Shown here one piece after another: positions 47,093 through 58,582 of a DNA stretch of 64,000 nucleotides. The translations under genes and the position numbers were made by a program. Below the pieces are notes generated by a model, which made no database searches, was not told the DNA's origin, and worked only from the letters and a program-made list of their open reading frames with translations. This DNA is from Emydura subglobosa (Eukaryota > Chordata > Testudines > Chelidae), in assembly GCA_007922225.1 (NCBI GenBank), contig ML679973.1, forward strand, positions 1,802,033-1,866,032. Direction: 5' to 3'. The number at the start of each line of letters is the position of its first letter. Position 1 is the stretch's first letter.

Positions 47093-47582
47093 TGTGTGAT
47101 TGTGAGTTTTCTTAATGTCCAGCACCAAGTGTCAGCTCTACGGGTGGATCTGAAATATTGGCTCTACACCAAAATATGGGAGGACAGAGCCAGCAAAGTA
47201 GGACGGAATTGTAGGGTGATGAACTAGAGACAGAGGAGAATGTGACTCACCTTTTCCCTTCTGATGGTTTTATGAGTTTGTAGCCTTTTTTCTGCACATG
47301 GACAAGAAACAGCTGATTCTGCAGAATCTTTCAGTCAGAGGAGACTGCAGGATGCGCAAGAGTTCAGAGATGGTCAAATATCTTTGCTATAGATAGCAAT
47401 GATAAGAGAGCTAAAGAGGCTAAGAAATGCAAGGAAAAGGGGACAGAGAGAGGCAAGAGCGGGATGGGGGAGAATAGATTGTTTCATTGATGAGATCAAA
47501 TACATGATGCTGGTGCACTCCCTTGAGAAAGTCTTTCTAAGGAATTTTTCTTTCTTTAAGTGTGAATTATGTGTCACCCCAA

Positions 47583-47636
47583 GGTGAATCTGGAGTAATT
47601 GCACTGAATTCAGTGGAATTACTCCAGATTTTCACC
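47583..47636. repeat. 54-bp palindrome (GGAGTAATT…AATTACTCC)
   Basis: GGTGAATCTGGAGTAATTGC on the left mirrors GGAATTACTCCAGATTTTCACC on the right, around CACTGAATTCAGTG. It is the same family as 19080-19129. A further CGTTTACACTAGTGTAAATC palindrome follows at 47761-47780. Confidence 0.85.
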
Positions 47637-47799
47637 AAGGAAACTCATTTCAAAATCTGGCCCACAGACTGAATGGAGTTATAGCTTTACGTCATTGTAA
47701 TTGAGAGCAGAATCTGTCCCATAATCTGCAAATAGAGATATCTGGGCCTGATTCTCCTCTCGTTTACACTAGTGTAAATCAGAAGCCCAAGAGAGATGT

Positions 47800-49270
47800 A
47801 AATTCTGCAGCCTGTACAGGCTCTGTTCTTTACTGGAGCCATGTCAGGGTCTGGGCCTGATTTACAAAGGATAGGCCCATAGTTAGCTAGCTAATGAAAG
47901 GACAGAGATGCTCTTTGATGACAGAAATCCCAGAGCAGTACTTTCCATCCACTGGCCCAAATGCCAGTACTTCCGGCTTTTTAAAGAATATTTTGGGTTC
48001 CCCTTTTCACTTCAATGGTGAGTTTCCATGCTAGGATCCAGTGCACGGCAGGGTCTGTTCACATAATTCAAAGGTCCCAACCTAAAATGCTCCGTCCAGC
48101 TCTGAATGGCGTTATGCTCAGATCAATATGGGAGTCTCAGCATGTAGCAGGTCCTTCTTAAAGATGAGGGTGTCTGTGACCAGTTCAATGTCATACCAAG
48201 GAGGGGTGGCTTCCTGGTCCTGGTGGTTTGGCAGTGCAAAAGACTATGGGTGTCCCCAAAGCATCAGCTCCCTTTGCAAGTCAAGGCAAGGAAGGCACCC
48301 TGCCTAGCTAGAGAGCGACTGATTTCTGCCGCACAGCCGGGGAAGTGCTGCTTGCTATTAAGTCTCTTGAAGCCGTGAGTGGTTACAAAAGCATGTTTGA
48401 AAGCAGGATACACTTGACAATGACATCCAGGGCTTAGAAGAGATTTAAAAGGTTTTAAAGAGGAAATCAGATATGAACAAGAGTGTTTGAAGATGGTAAT
48501 TTAACAGGGAAACTACATATTTCAAGGGGGGGGGATGCTTTCTTGTGTATTGATTTTTCTGTGATAGAACTGCAAAAATGCATGAGGATATTAAAACCAG
48601 AGCTTCTCGTGTATGGTTTGGATGAAATCAGAAAGAGGGAAAATGTGGCAAATTTGCCCACACAAAGCCCAGAACAAGCTTTCGCTTGAGAAGTCACGTC
48701 AGGGCCATAAACATTGCAAGATGCAAGGCTGCCAAATGCAAAGGTGGAGAAATATCCTTCTCCCGTCAACTGGCTCCTTCCATATGAGCCTGCAGAGGAG
48801 AGCAGCAGGGACTCTGAAAGGCAAAGGGAACTCACAAAGCAGCCAAATACAGAGCCTAATGCCAGGGCCGAAATCTCCTGTACGGCTTTGCATGTAATCT
48901 GTCAAAGCATTACAGCACGTGTGTTGCGTTAGTCGCCATCTTCAGCACCGAAGGGATCAGATTCTCATCTTAGTTATACGGGTGCAAATTAATGGAGTTA
49001 CTCCAAATCTACATCACTGCAAAAAAGGTCAGAATCTGGGCCTACATCTTCAGCAGGAAAAGGAGTTTGCTCTTCATCTGACGTTTTCTGCCGCTGTATT
49101 TCCGATCGTGCTGATTTGTCTTTACCATTCAAACGGCCTCTGGTTTTAAGCTAGCTGGGGCAGGTAACTGACAGAGCTGATTTTTGAGAGACCCACCTTT
49201 CCTTTTTAGTTAAATTCAATTAAATAAAAAGACATGCACATTCAAAAGGAATTTCATGCCGGCAAAAGGC
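47800..49270. other. Intron 1, mostly unrecognised
   Basis: Unique or decayed sequence. A short GGAGTTACTCCAAATCTACA stretch at 48995-49014 is another remnant of the palindromic family. The frames at 48467-48835 and 48613-48897 show no family resemblance. Confidence 0.35.
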
Positions 49271-49274
49271 GCTG

Positions 49275-49405
49275 GAGTGACAGCCCTGGGACAGACTGTG
49301 AACCCTTTGGGGCAGAGCCGTCTCTTTGATATATATTTTTACAGGCCTCGCATAATGGGACCCAGACCTCTAGGCGCTACTGCAATACCAACAGTAATAC
49401 CAGAA
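49275..49405 (-). mobile_element. Ancient repeat, inverse of the 45430 family
   Basis: 'aatgggacccagacctctag' (49355-49374) followed by GCGCTACTGCAATACC is the reverse-sense 3' part of the GTGCTAGGCACTGTACAAAC repeat; upstream 'ggggcagagccgtctctttg' also fits. Confidence 0.6.
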
Positions 49406-49675
49406 ACCCTCTGTTTCCCACCAGCGCAGGCACCAAGCTGCCCCATGACCTGTCCCACCCTCTCCCCATGACCAGGCCGTAGCACCTCCCTGGCTGGACC
49501 AGCTCTAAGAGTGGGAGGAGAGCTCCACCATCACGACCCCTTCAGTCCTGGGCCTCTTTGAGGAGAATGAAAGCAAGATGGCCACTTAGTGCTAGCTCTG
49601 TGATGAGGCAACCTGGGCAGTAGGAACTGGACTGAGATCCACCGACTAATGTCAGACAGGCCTCTGAAGCGCTGC

Positions 49676-49720
49676 ACACCCATCCACCCACACACCCACC
49701 CACACACCCACACACACACT
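49676..49720 (+). repeat. (CCCACA)n-like tract
   Basis: Imperfect CCCA/CACA units ending in (CA)n. Confidence 0.85.
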
Positions 49721-50039
49721 ATGTTAAAATAATGTTCTTAAGACTGTAAAGTCAAGCACTCAGCAGCTAGGAAATGCCAGTATTAAAATTGCCCTTGCAA
49801 CCTTAGTTCCGCCTCCTTGTGCATATACCTTATGCTACAGTCTGTAATGATAGGGCCACACACTATTTTCCCCACAGGATCCCTGGCTTATTCGGTGCCC
49901 AGAAAGGACTGTGCTCTGGAGTGAATCTGGGATGTGTAGTGAGTGAGGCTGTCTTCGGGGCCCTGGCCACATCTGCTGCTGACGCTGGAGGGTGTATAGG
50001 GAAAACGGCAGCGAAAAGAGAGACGGGATGGATTTTGTA

Positions 50040-50245
50040 GTTAAGGCAGTGGCATGCCACCCTGGAGATCATGGCTCAGTCCCTTGCTCTGTTATAGACT
50101 TTCTGTGATATGCTGGGCAAGTCATATAAACCAATTAGTTTGCAGGTAGCCACTAACTGTGAGTGTCTCGTTTTCTGGGTGCACAGCTTCAGGCACCTGA
50201 TTCTGAGAAGTACTGAGCACTCGCAACTGCAACTGTATAAAGGGA
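50040..50245 (+). mobile_element. MIR 5' half fused to another repeat
   Basis: 'ttaaggcagtggcatgccac' and TGATATGCTGGGCAAGTCAT are MIR 5' sequence. The MIR then stops and an unrelated repeat (CACTAACTGTGAGTGTCTCG, TTCAGGCACCTGATTCTGAG, GTACTGAGCACTCGCAACT) follows. The junction corresponds to that in the interrupted MIR at 40855-41130. Confidence 0.6.
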
Positions 50246-50444
50246 AGATGTACATCCTCCGGCAGTGGGGCTGCGTGGGCTGCTGAAATGAGCACAGGAT
50301 TGGCAGTCAGGCAACTGTAAATTCTGACTAGAGCTGGGTGGGAAAATGAAATTTTAAAAATGTTCATGGGACAGGAAAACAACGATTTTCCCATTTCACA
50401 TCAGGACAAACCCAGGAAAAGAAAAAAGAGCAAAAAAAGTGAGT

Positions 50445-50530
50445 CCAGAATACACAGTAGTCCAGTGGGCAGGGCACTTACCTAGGATATCACAACCCCA
50501 GCTTCAAATCCCTGATTTTCCTGAGTCTTC
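50445..50530 (+). mobile_element. tRNA-derived SINE head (tentative)
   Basis: TAGTCCAGTGGGCAGGGCAC (50458-50477) and GCTTCAAATCC resemble RNA polymerase III A and B boxes, with the spacing of tRNA-derived SINEs. The downstream body is not recognised. Confidence 0.4.
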
Positions 50531-50669
50531 TTTCATGGCTCCAGCTCTTACAGGTCAGGTTTTTGTTAGACATTTTTTTAACTTGCAATTTTCAGAGTTT
50601 CTTGCACCCTCAAGGAATGGTTATCGTTGCCTTTTGGTGGGAGATTTAATGCTTGTAAATTCTCAGATG

Positions 50670-50895
50670 CTATTTAATCTTGACTAATGCAACCTCACCC
50701 TGTCTGGCTTTCGCTAAGGTATCCCTGTTCCACTCAAGTCCATTCAAATCACTGCTGCCCAAAATCATCTTCCTAGCTCATTGTTTCAGTCATGTCATCC
50801 TCCTCTTCAGATCTCTCCATGGGTTCCCCCTTTTTCTCTTAATCAAACTCAAACTGAACTGTGGAGGTCTTATTTACCATGAATGTATTTTACCA
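50670..50895 (+). mobile_element. Ancient L2-type LINE 3' end
   Basis: 'gactaatgcaacctcaccct', AATCATCTTCCTAGCTCATTG and CATGGGTTCCCCCTTTTTCTC follow the order of the L2 C-terminal coding end (Y/NCN…FHSSPF…IIFL…LHGFPL in translation). It is decayed and without a usable frame. Confidence 0.6.
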
Positions 50896-51566
50896 ATTTC
50901 TACCCGTAGTTACACCTGTGCAACCCCAAGGAAGTCAATCCGTGGCATTGGGGTGAGGACAGATTTTTGACTCTTAAATTGTCAATTGTTTTCTTGTGGT
51001 TCCTTTTTTTTAGATAACGTATCTATGAAAATGCCCATTTTAATGGAAGCAGCAGTCACATCTGCTCACAGGAAACTCTGGTGCCTGCTAATAGTCAGCT
51101 GTGACACTAGCACTGCAGCTGTTAAGGCAGCGTGTAAGCTCTTGGCCTCACTATTATTCACATGGCTGTCACTTTTTGCTCCTCTGCCTGTGCACCTGTG
51201 CTGCGGTGTTGGTTTTTACAGCGTAACACACTGGGTAGGTCACGGTGACTGCGTCTCCCTCGCCTGGCTCTTGAGGATAAATGCCTGCTATTTACTCAGC
51301 TAGCAGAGGGACAGGCCATTTCTGTGGCCTTTGCACCTGTGAGTTGGAATTTTGCTTAATGAAAATATATATTTGTTGCTGTTTTATTTGGGGAGAAGGG
51401 ATGGAGATTCTTCCCTCCCCTTTCCAGTCAAGCACGGTTGTGAAAAAGGAGTGCCCCCGACAGCCCCACGCACTTGAAGGAACAGGGGAGAGGAAGTCAC
51501 TCCATCGCTACATAGTTAGAAGAAAGGGGTGAGAATTTCTTCTTGCAGCCACATCAAATTAGGGGG

Positions 51567-51865
51567 CTGAGTACTCATGTCTGGTCACCCCATCTCAAAA
51601 GGTACACGGCAGAAATGGAAGCAGGCAACATAAATGATTAGAGACATGAAAAAGCTTCCGTAGGAGGAGAGACTGAAAAACATGAGGGCTGTTCAGTTTA
51701 GAGAGAAGGTGAATAAGGAGGGAATACAAAACAAAGAATGGGCTAGAGAAGCAACTCTGGTGCTGCTGTTTGCAGTTTCTCATAACACACAAACAAAGGG
51801 GCCTCCAATGAAACTGAAAAACAATCAGTGTAAAATGAAATACCTTTTTACACACCCCATAATGC
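51567..51865 (+). mobile_element. CR1 LINE internal 3' region
   Basis: 'gtctggtcaccccatctcaa' (51579-51598), ATGATTAGAGACATGAAAAAGC, GGAGAGACTGAAAAACATG and 'tttctcataacacacaaaca' (51776-51795) follow the CR1 ORF2 C-terminal order. It lacks both the 5' part and the terminal tail. Confidence 0.8.
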
Positions 51866-51924
51866 CAAGCAGCATTGGGCTGAGGCCCGTAGGCACTACT
51901 GCAGTGGTACGATTACTAGTCAAC

Positions 51925-52010
51925 CCCAGAGAGGTGAAGTGACTTGTCCAAGGCAAGCTGGTTATTGGCCGACCTGTGGGGGAAAGGACGAAGTGTCTTG
52001 CACCACCACG
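51925..52010 (-). mobile_element. MIR SINE fragment, inverted
   Basis: 'gaggtgaagtgacttgtcca' (51931-51950) followed by AGGCAAGCTGG is the reverse complement of the MIR core. It directly follows the CR1 segment. Confidence 0.65.
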
Positions 52011-52014
52011 CCTC

Positions 52015-53240
52015 GGGTTTGAAGCTGGGAAGGCACATGCACAGGAGGTGTCGGAGTGCACAGGGCCGTGGTAGCGGCATCACCACAGATAGCCACTGGG
52101 TATGCCTGGGAGTCCTCTGCCGTCAGCAGTGAAAAGAAAAATGTCCGAAGGGTTGAATATTGGTTACCAAACTTTGAAAATAGCTTCTTTCCACGTGGAG
52201 TGGTTGGAATTGTGGGCACATTGTTGCGTGTTATGTCATGCTGTATGGGTGTCTGAAAAGAAGCGTCGTGGTCTCTACAGGGAATTATAAGTGGGGCTGG
52301 AAGCAGCACCTATGTTTAAGATTGCCCAACACTTTCCGTTACAAGCCCCCGTTTGCAGTTGTTTACAACTTTGACAAACTTTAATTGTCTGGGCTGAAAC
52401 TTTCCATGATTGCTCATTGCCTCAGGCTGATTTTCTTTTCTTTATTTCTCTCTCTATTTCGCTCCCTGCATGCCCTCCATTTTTTTTTTTTTTAAGTTTT
52501 AGCAAAAATAGCTCAGCTGTTTGAATGAGTTTGGGGGGAAATGAGCAGCTTTGCCTATATTACATTTTTTTCCCAATGGGTTCAATTCAGATCTCTAATG
52601 TCTCTAAAGTTCAGAGCAGGAACCTGAAATTTGGCAGAAAGATGCTTTTGTTCCCATGAAAATCCACCTGTATTTGGCTCAGTGAGAACCCCCTGAAAGT
52701 TGCAATTTGAACATGCTCAGTAAAACGTATTAAAGGCTTATTGCGAAAAATCTCTGACCATCCCATCAGCACTAGGCATGCTCCAGCCTTACTGTGGTCC
52801 CTGCATGACAACTTCTCAGAGCATGAACCCAGGCACAGGGCTGGAGCTCCGGATGGGAAGAAGATGCAGCAGCAGTAGCAGCAACTACCATAGCCCCTTT
52901 GGCCTGTGGAAGGCAAGAGTTAGAGCAAGGGGAGCGGGGACTGGAGCAGAATTTCCTGTCCTCTGCTAAACAGCAGAAGGAGCTCTTCTCCTACCGCTCC
53001 CTGGTTTAGGCATACTGGTCACCATCCTCACAATGACAACCAGTGGTGTGAAGGTTTGCATAAATCTATATGAAAATTTGCATCTGTTTAAATAAATTTG
53101 CAGATGTTTGCATAATGAGCTAGCAAGAAGGAGATGGGAGTTAGAGTTTGGGAGAAGGGAGGAGGGGCAAAGAGACTCCAACATTTCATTCTCTTCTGCC
53201 TTTTTCTCCTCAGCATGAGCATTTCATTCATTTCCTTAAG
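52015..53240. other. Intron 1, no firm feature
   Basis: Decayed sequence with a T-rich run at 52479-52499. No coding evidence. Confidence 0.35.
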
Positions 53241-53244
53241 TTTA

Positions 53245-53350
53245 AGCTGTTCAGGGAAGGGATGTTCTCTTTGCTGTGTATTTGTGCAGTTCTTAGCACA
53301 ACGGGGCCCAGGACTGGTGCTTCTATGGGCCACAAATAATAAATAATAGG
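53245..53350 (-). mobile_element. Ancient repeat, inverse of the 45430 family
   Basis: 'gcagttcttagcacaacggg' (53287-53306), GCCCAGGACTGGTGCTTCTA and the tail CAAATAATAAATAATAG are the reverse-sense copy of the repeat at 45430, with its A/T-rich end. Confidence 0.65.
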
Positions 53351-53354
53351 TCCC

Positions 53355-53765
53355 TTCCCTCTTTCCCTCTCTGCCCGAGAATTGCTTTCTTCTTTACCCC
53401 AGGCCCAAGTTCATTCCAAAAACACTCCCTTCAAAACCAAATCCCTCTTAAAAACACCTTCCCCTCGCCCCACAAAGACACGATTACATTTAAAAACAAT
53501 CCCCCCAACCTGCTTGTGAAAAACAAACTCCTCCCCCACAAATGCCATGCTAGAAACACAGCCCCCTCGCACTCATTTTGAAAAACGCTAACGTTCCTCC
53601 AACCCAGTCTCGGGTTTGAAAGCTCTCAGAAAATCCACCAATTTGAAAAACCACAACCAAACTCACAAACACAAACAAACCCCAAACCATGCACAAATTC
53701 ACCCATTTCATTTAAGCAATCAACACCACCTAGCGTCCACCCCTTTCACACACAAAGACCACCTA
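53355..53765 (+). repeat. C/A-rich, G-poor strand-asymmetric tract
   Basis: For about 400 bases the + strand is dominated by C and A with very little G. It has recurring AAAAACA(C)C-type units, although no single period was found. It may be a decayed satellite-like or simple-sequence array. Confidence 0.55.
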
Positions 53766-54209
53766 TATAAATCCGGGGAGCTGGCAGGATCTTTTCTCTG
53801 CCTCCTTCAGCAGGAGAGGAGGAGGATAGTGTAGGGAGGGTCCTCTCCCTCGCTTCTAACCCTGCAGGATTCAGCAGAGGGAGGATCTTCACTTGCCCCA
53901 CTCTTTCCCAGGTTTAGAGCAGCAGGAACAGTTGCTACCCAGCCAGCTGCAGCACTGAGAAGTAACCAGCCCATCAGATTAGGCTGTCCCTCAACACAAG
54001 GAATCGCTCTGATTGGCTGCCCTTCCCCACTGGCCGGGTGAATGGACAGGGGCAGCCGTTCACTGGGGATTTCCCCATAAACTATACATTTTCTCTGCAA
54101 ACTTGGTGACAGATCTGAAAATCCTTAACCCGTGGGGAAAACATGTCAGAGCTGCCTGAGTCAACAGTGGTAAACGGTGAATGAGTCAGGTGGACAGAAG
54201 AAGAGAAAG

Positions 54210-54310
54210 TTATTCTCTTGTGGTTAGACCCTGGATTAGGACCTGAAAGAGCTGAGTGCTACTCTTGCCTACGCCTCAGGCTTTCTTTGCGATGTGACAC
54301 AGGATTATCA
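54210..54310 (+). mobile_element. MIR SINE 5' part
   Basis: 'cctcaggctttctttgcgat' and the preceding GGTTAGACCCTGGATTAGG fit the tRNA-related half of reptile MIR copies. The core after 'gatgtgacacagg' is lost. Confidence 0.5.
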
Positions 54311-54914
54311 TACTACATATGCACAAGGGGGAAGAACCAAGGCTCCATATGCCATTTTCTAACTGCTGAGGGCTTGACTTTGAAACTTTAACATCTTAAC
54401 ATAGTGTAATTATATGTAACATACCTGTATGGTCATTGTGTATTATACAGGGATTATACTGACATGGCAAATACCACGGTGCCAAAGCAGAGCAAAAATA
54501 AAGCAAAGGAAGTAAAGAAAGAAATCAGCAGAAATAGTCAGGGGCCCATACGAATGCCAGGAGCAATATACAGGATAAGATAGAAGTGAATTTGCTATAG
54601 TGCATGTCAGAGACGCCTGGATGGATAAGTCTCATGCCTGGAATGACAATACTCGAGAAGAAAATGTATTTATGGAGTGAACACCCAAACCATCTACGGC
54701 TGTGAGACTGAGCCCATGGATTAGTAGCTTAGCACAGTGGGGCCAATATGATTGTGGACGTTAGACCCTACTGCAACATCAATGTTAAACAATAATAACC
54801 CTAGTAGTACCAAAGAGAGGATAAAAACAAAAGGGAATTAAATCAATGGGGTCTGCTACAGACAGCAAGACGGGATCATTGAATAGACAGACTAGTATTA
54901 GACTTTGTGGGTTT

Positions 54915-55025
54915 AAAATGTTGCAGAAAAACATTAGGAAAACTTTTTAGCTCTAAGAATAGTTCCAACGGAATAAATTGCCAAGAGAATGTGTAGAATC
55001 ACTGAAGCAGGTCAGCTTTTCTTTT
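54915..55025 (+). mobile_element. CR1 fragment
   Basis: 'attaggaaaactttttagct' (54934-54953) and TAAATTGCCAAGAGAATGTG match the CR1 segment that encodes the ORF2 end (…LDIRKNFF… region). It is short, lacks the tail and is strongly decayed. Confidence 0.6.
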
Positions 55026-55414
55026 TTATAAAAAATTCTTTAATATATTCATGAATGAAAGCATTGTGCTCAGTTTGTTGTTAACCATGCAGTCATTTTA
55101 TTTGGACAATTGCTAAGTAGCCATATAATTGGTCATGAACGCCCCAGAAATATGTAATATCAGCCCATTGCAACACAGCATAGTCCACCACCTGCAGTCA
55201 TGACTGGCTAGTGCGTGGGGGCCAAGTTATGGCATTGCCTACTCTAGTAATTCCTGTATCAGGGAGACTGTGTTTAGCTTAGCTGGCGATGTTAAACAGG
55301 CTAACTGGTAACCTGTCTCTAAAAAAGCAATGAACCCTACAGCAAGCAGTATCGTACCTAACTCCAACCTCCAGAGCCCAGTATTAGTGGAAATCATGCA
55401 GCTTGGTGTCCATG

Positions 55415-55500
55415 AACAAAGAGATCCTGCCTTAGCGCAGGAAGCTGGACAAGATGACCTCTTGAGGTTCCTTCCAGCCCTATGTTTCTTTGATTCTATA
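55415..55500 (+). mobile_element. CR1 3' tail
   Basis: 'gatgacctcttgaggttcct' (55453-55472), TCCAGCCCTATG and the end TTTGATTCTATAG are the canonical CR1 terminus. Confidence 0.88.
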
Positions 55501-55558
55501 GCACCTTAAATCAGAGATTATCAACCTGAAGTTAGACTAGGGTACCTGAGAAAAGCCC

Positions 55559-56716
55559 TGTGACAGTGTGCATCAAGCCCTTTGAGACACTCTGCTAGAG
55601 GTCTCTATGTCCTATCACATCCCACTCCAGGAAAGAGCAGTAGCGGTGGGTCTTCCAGTCTGCACAGAAAGACTGCAGGGAGCAGCCAATCAGAATCCAG
55701 CAGGCTCATATAAAAGGAGCTACTGGGCAAAGCAGATCAGTTTCTTGCTGGAGCCAGGGGGGGAAGAACAAGGCTCCTAGCTAAGTGCAAGAGCTGCGGT
55801 ATCTGGACAGAGCAGTTGCTGGTTGGGGTCAGGGGAGCAAGAATGGTGCTCCTGGCTGAGGACTGGGACTCAAGCAAGACTTCAGCCCTGAGTAGGGTGA
55901 CCAGATGTCCTGATTTTATAGGGACAGTCCAGATATTTGGAGCTTTTTTTTTTATACAGGTGCGTATTACTTCCCCACTCCTTGTCCCAATTTTTCACAC
56001 TTGCTAGCTGGTCTCCCCAGCCCTGAGGTAAGGGTAAAATTGAAGGCACTGGGGCTAAGAAGAAGTGGCCCAGGGAAACAAAGCAGCAAGTAGCTAAAAG
56101 GAAGCAGCAGGTGTCTGCTACTTATAGGGCCCCTGGATTGGGACCTGGAGTAGTGAGCAGGCCCGGGTCCCCCCACTGGTCACTGGCAGCATGGCCTGAG
56201 CCCAGAGAAGGGGGTAGAAGACCCTGAAGAGGGTCAGCATTTAACTGAACTGTGTTAACCTCTGGAAGGGGACCAAACTGAACTAGTGACTCAGCCGGAG
56301 AGCTGGGATCAGGAAAGCTCATTTCAGAGTGAAGAGTGACCAAGGAGGGGCCCTGGGACACTGCTCCCTAACAGAGGAGGTACCATTGGCAACCAACCCT
56401 GGAGGGGCTGAAGCTAATCAGGGTGCTGTGATAGGTCCTGTTAGATTGATTGAGAACTGAGCCCAGCGACCTGGCTACAAACCAAGATGTTACAGAGATC
56501 ATCATGACAGGCCCTGCTGGACTTGTACCCCGGAAGAGGTCTGTTCTGTTTGTACTCCTACAGACTGTGTGTGACTCAGTGGGAGGGCCGAGTCACTGAA
56601 AAACTCTCGAAGTTTAACTATCAACCGGGGTCACCGCAAGCAGAGCAAAGCTGAGAGGGTGCAGAGGCAGACAGGCCCAGCTGGCAGGGGTGGTGAGTGT
56701 GAGTGGCCCTGCCACA
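55559..56716 (+). mobile_element. Solo LTR, interrupted by a MITE
   Basis: The unit begins TGTGACAG and ends TGCCACA (TG…CA termini) and is flanked by a perfect 5-bp target-site duplication AGCCC (55554-55558 and 56717-56721). It has LTR-like promoter signals: CCAATCAGAATCC (55687-55699) and TATAAAAGGAGC (55711-55722). Without the nested MITE and its duplicated bases it is about 1.02 kb. No internal retroviral or Gypsy coding sequence and no second LTR are present, so it is probably a solo LTR left by recombination. Gypsy versus ERV class is not determined. Confidence 0.75.
55893..56019 (+). mobile_element. 127-bp hAT-type MITE nested in the LTR
   Basis: TAGGGTGACCAGATGTCC at the left and GCTGGTCTCCCCA at the right are imperfect terminal inverted repeats. 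The element is flanked by a perfect 8-bp duplication GCCCTGAG (55885-55892 and 56020-56027), the hAT signature. The interior 'gattttatagggacagtcca' is shared with the copy at 59267. Confidence 0.88.
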
Positions 56717-56719
56717 AGC

Positions 56720-58580
56720 CCACTTAGGAACATACAGAAATTAGGACGTGTTCTTCTGGCGCATTAAATTCCCTCAAATCCCATTGACTTCAGTAGGAGT
56801 TGATCAGGATTCTCAGCACCTCACAAGAATGGGGTCTTTTTTGAGCAGAGTCGAGCAGGCAGAGTTTTACAAGGTAAAGGGGTGAGAGGAGGACACTCCA
56901 TTAAGAAAGAAAATGATGAGAAATAAGAGAAAGCTGGTATGGCTAAAAGGGGGTCTAGATACAGAGCTAACACAGAAGAGACTGGATAAAGGAGTGAGAG
57001 AACTGCAAACCAGAAGAGATAAAGAAGGCATGGGGAACTCGGAGGAAGAGGTAGAATAGCATGGTGAAGTATTATTGCCTAAAGCACTGGAAGGACATAG
57101 GAAAGTGACTGAGAGATGCGGGAGATGAAAGTTGTGAAGGCTGACGCATTGAGTGAACGGCAGGAGTAGCAAGTTACTGCTTATTACTTGTACGGGTTCT
57201 CTCATTGTGCTAAATGATTTAGTTCTAGATTGAAAGTGTTCACACTTGGAAACCTCAAGTTAAGTACGTAAATCTACAGTTGGGTACCGAAATGCATGGC
57301 TTGGTCTTCAGAGGTGCCGAGCTCCCAAAAAATCAATGGCAGTTTGTTCTGGGCATTGGCCAAAATCCGTGTATGGCCAGGTGTAGCCATATGTATGTGT
57401 GGGGTCTCAAGTGCCCGCTACTGTTGCCACTAAACTAAAAAAACAGAGCTAAGGAAGTTCTGTTCTGTCTCGCAATGGAAACACCGGGACTACAGCAGGG
57501 AATCCTGTGATATTCTCTTTAAAGACACCGGTTACGGTTATTACTTGATACTTCTCCTTAGCTCAGTAGGCAGATTGGTTTAAAATTGTCTTTTGAGCCA
57601 AAGACAGGATTGAACTAACCCAGTTTAACAAACTAAGCCACTATAACAAAACCAGTGCAAATTTGTGTAGACAATACTCCAAGCACAGATTATATCCAGC
57701 CATGCTTCAGGTAACCCATGGCATAGCAAGAAGAATTGCTTTGGAGGCTTGAAACAGAAACTAGTCTGAGGGAGGAGGATGAAAGACAGACTCCCAGGGA
57801 GATTCGACAGAAAACCGCTGTTTGGAGACTCAGTAAAGGGAAATAGAGAGAGTGATGAAAATAGGAATATTAAAAAAACAAACCACCCAAAACATTAGTT
57901 TTTGTGACGTGAGCTAATAAAAAAGGACAATACCTTAAAATGAAAATCATGTGGGAAATGGCATGATGCATGAAAAACCAGCACAAAGAGCGACGTGTTC
58001 TCATTAAAATAATTATAAACACAAAATACTGGGAAGATCAGAGATAATTTGACTCCTCTCACGGAATACATAGGGAAAGCCCATTCAAAGCAAAATTCAT
58101 TCCATGTTGACTATTACAGGTGAACTACAAAAGCAATCATGAACTTTGAGCTAAACATGGTTTTCTATGCTGATCTACACTAGCCAGATGGAAAGATACA
58201 TTAAAAGCAGAAATAAGTTTTAGCTAATATTTCGCTTGTTCTCTTTTCCTAACTTCTCTTAAATGGCTTTGACATTTGCCTGATACACTGAAGATCTCTC
58301 AGAATGTGAAACTATCAACACCTGAAGTTGCACAGCAACCCACACAATCCCTGCTATTGTAATGCCACTGAACAATATTTTATGTAATACTGCTGGCGAA
58401 CCAGGAAGTAACAAGCAAAAGAAGGTTTAAAAAAGCTAGTTGTTTGTATTTCTGTGTGGACCAACCCATGGAGCTTGGTTAGTGGGAATCATTCAGCACA
58501 GATATCTAGGAAACTCAGTTTCTATTTTTGCTTTGCAGTTCACCTTTAACGCTGTCTTCCAGCAAGACTTTGGCCACTAT
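56720..58580. other. Intron 1, mostly unrecognised
   Basis: Includes decayed members of the palindromic family (CATTGACTTCAGTAGGAGTT at 56783-56802; AGAGGTGCCGAGCTCCC at 57311-57327) and otherwise unique sequence, purine-rich at 56880-57060. No coding evidence. Confidence 0.4.
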
Positions 58581-58582
58581 GA

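Noticed and set aside
57560..57690. Possible MITE end with GTGTAGACAAT
   Set aside because: Only one terminus is recognisable.
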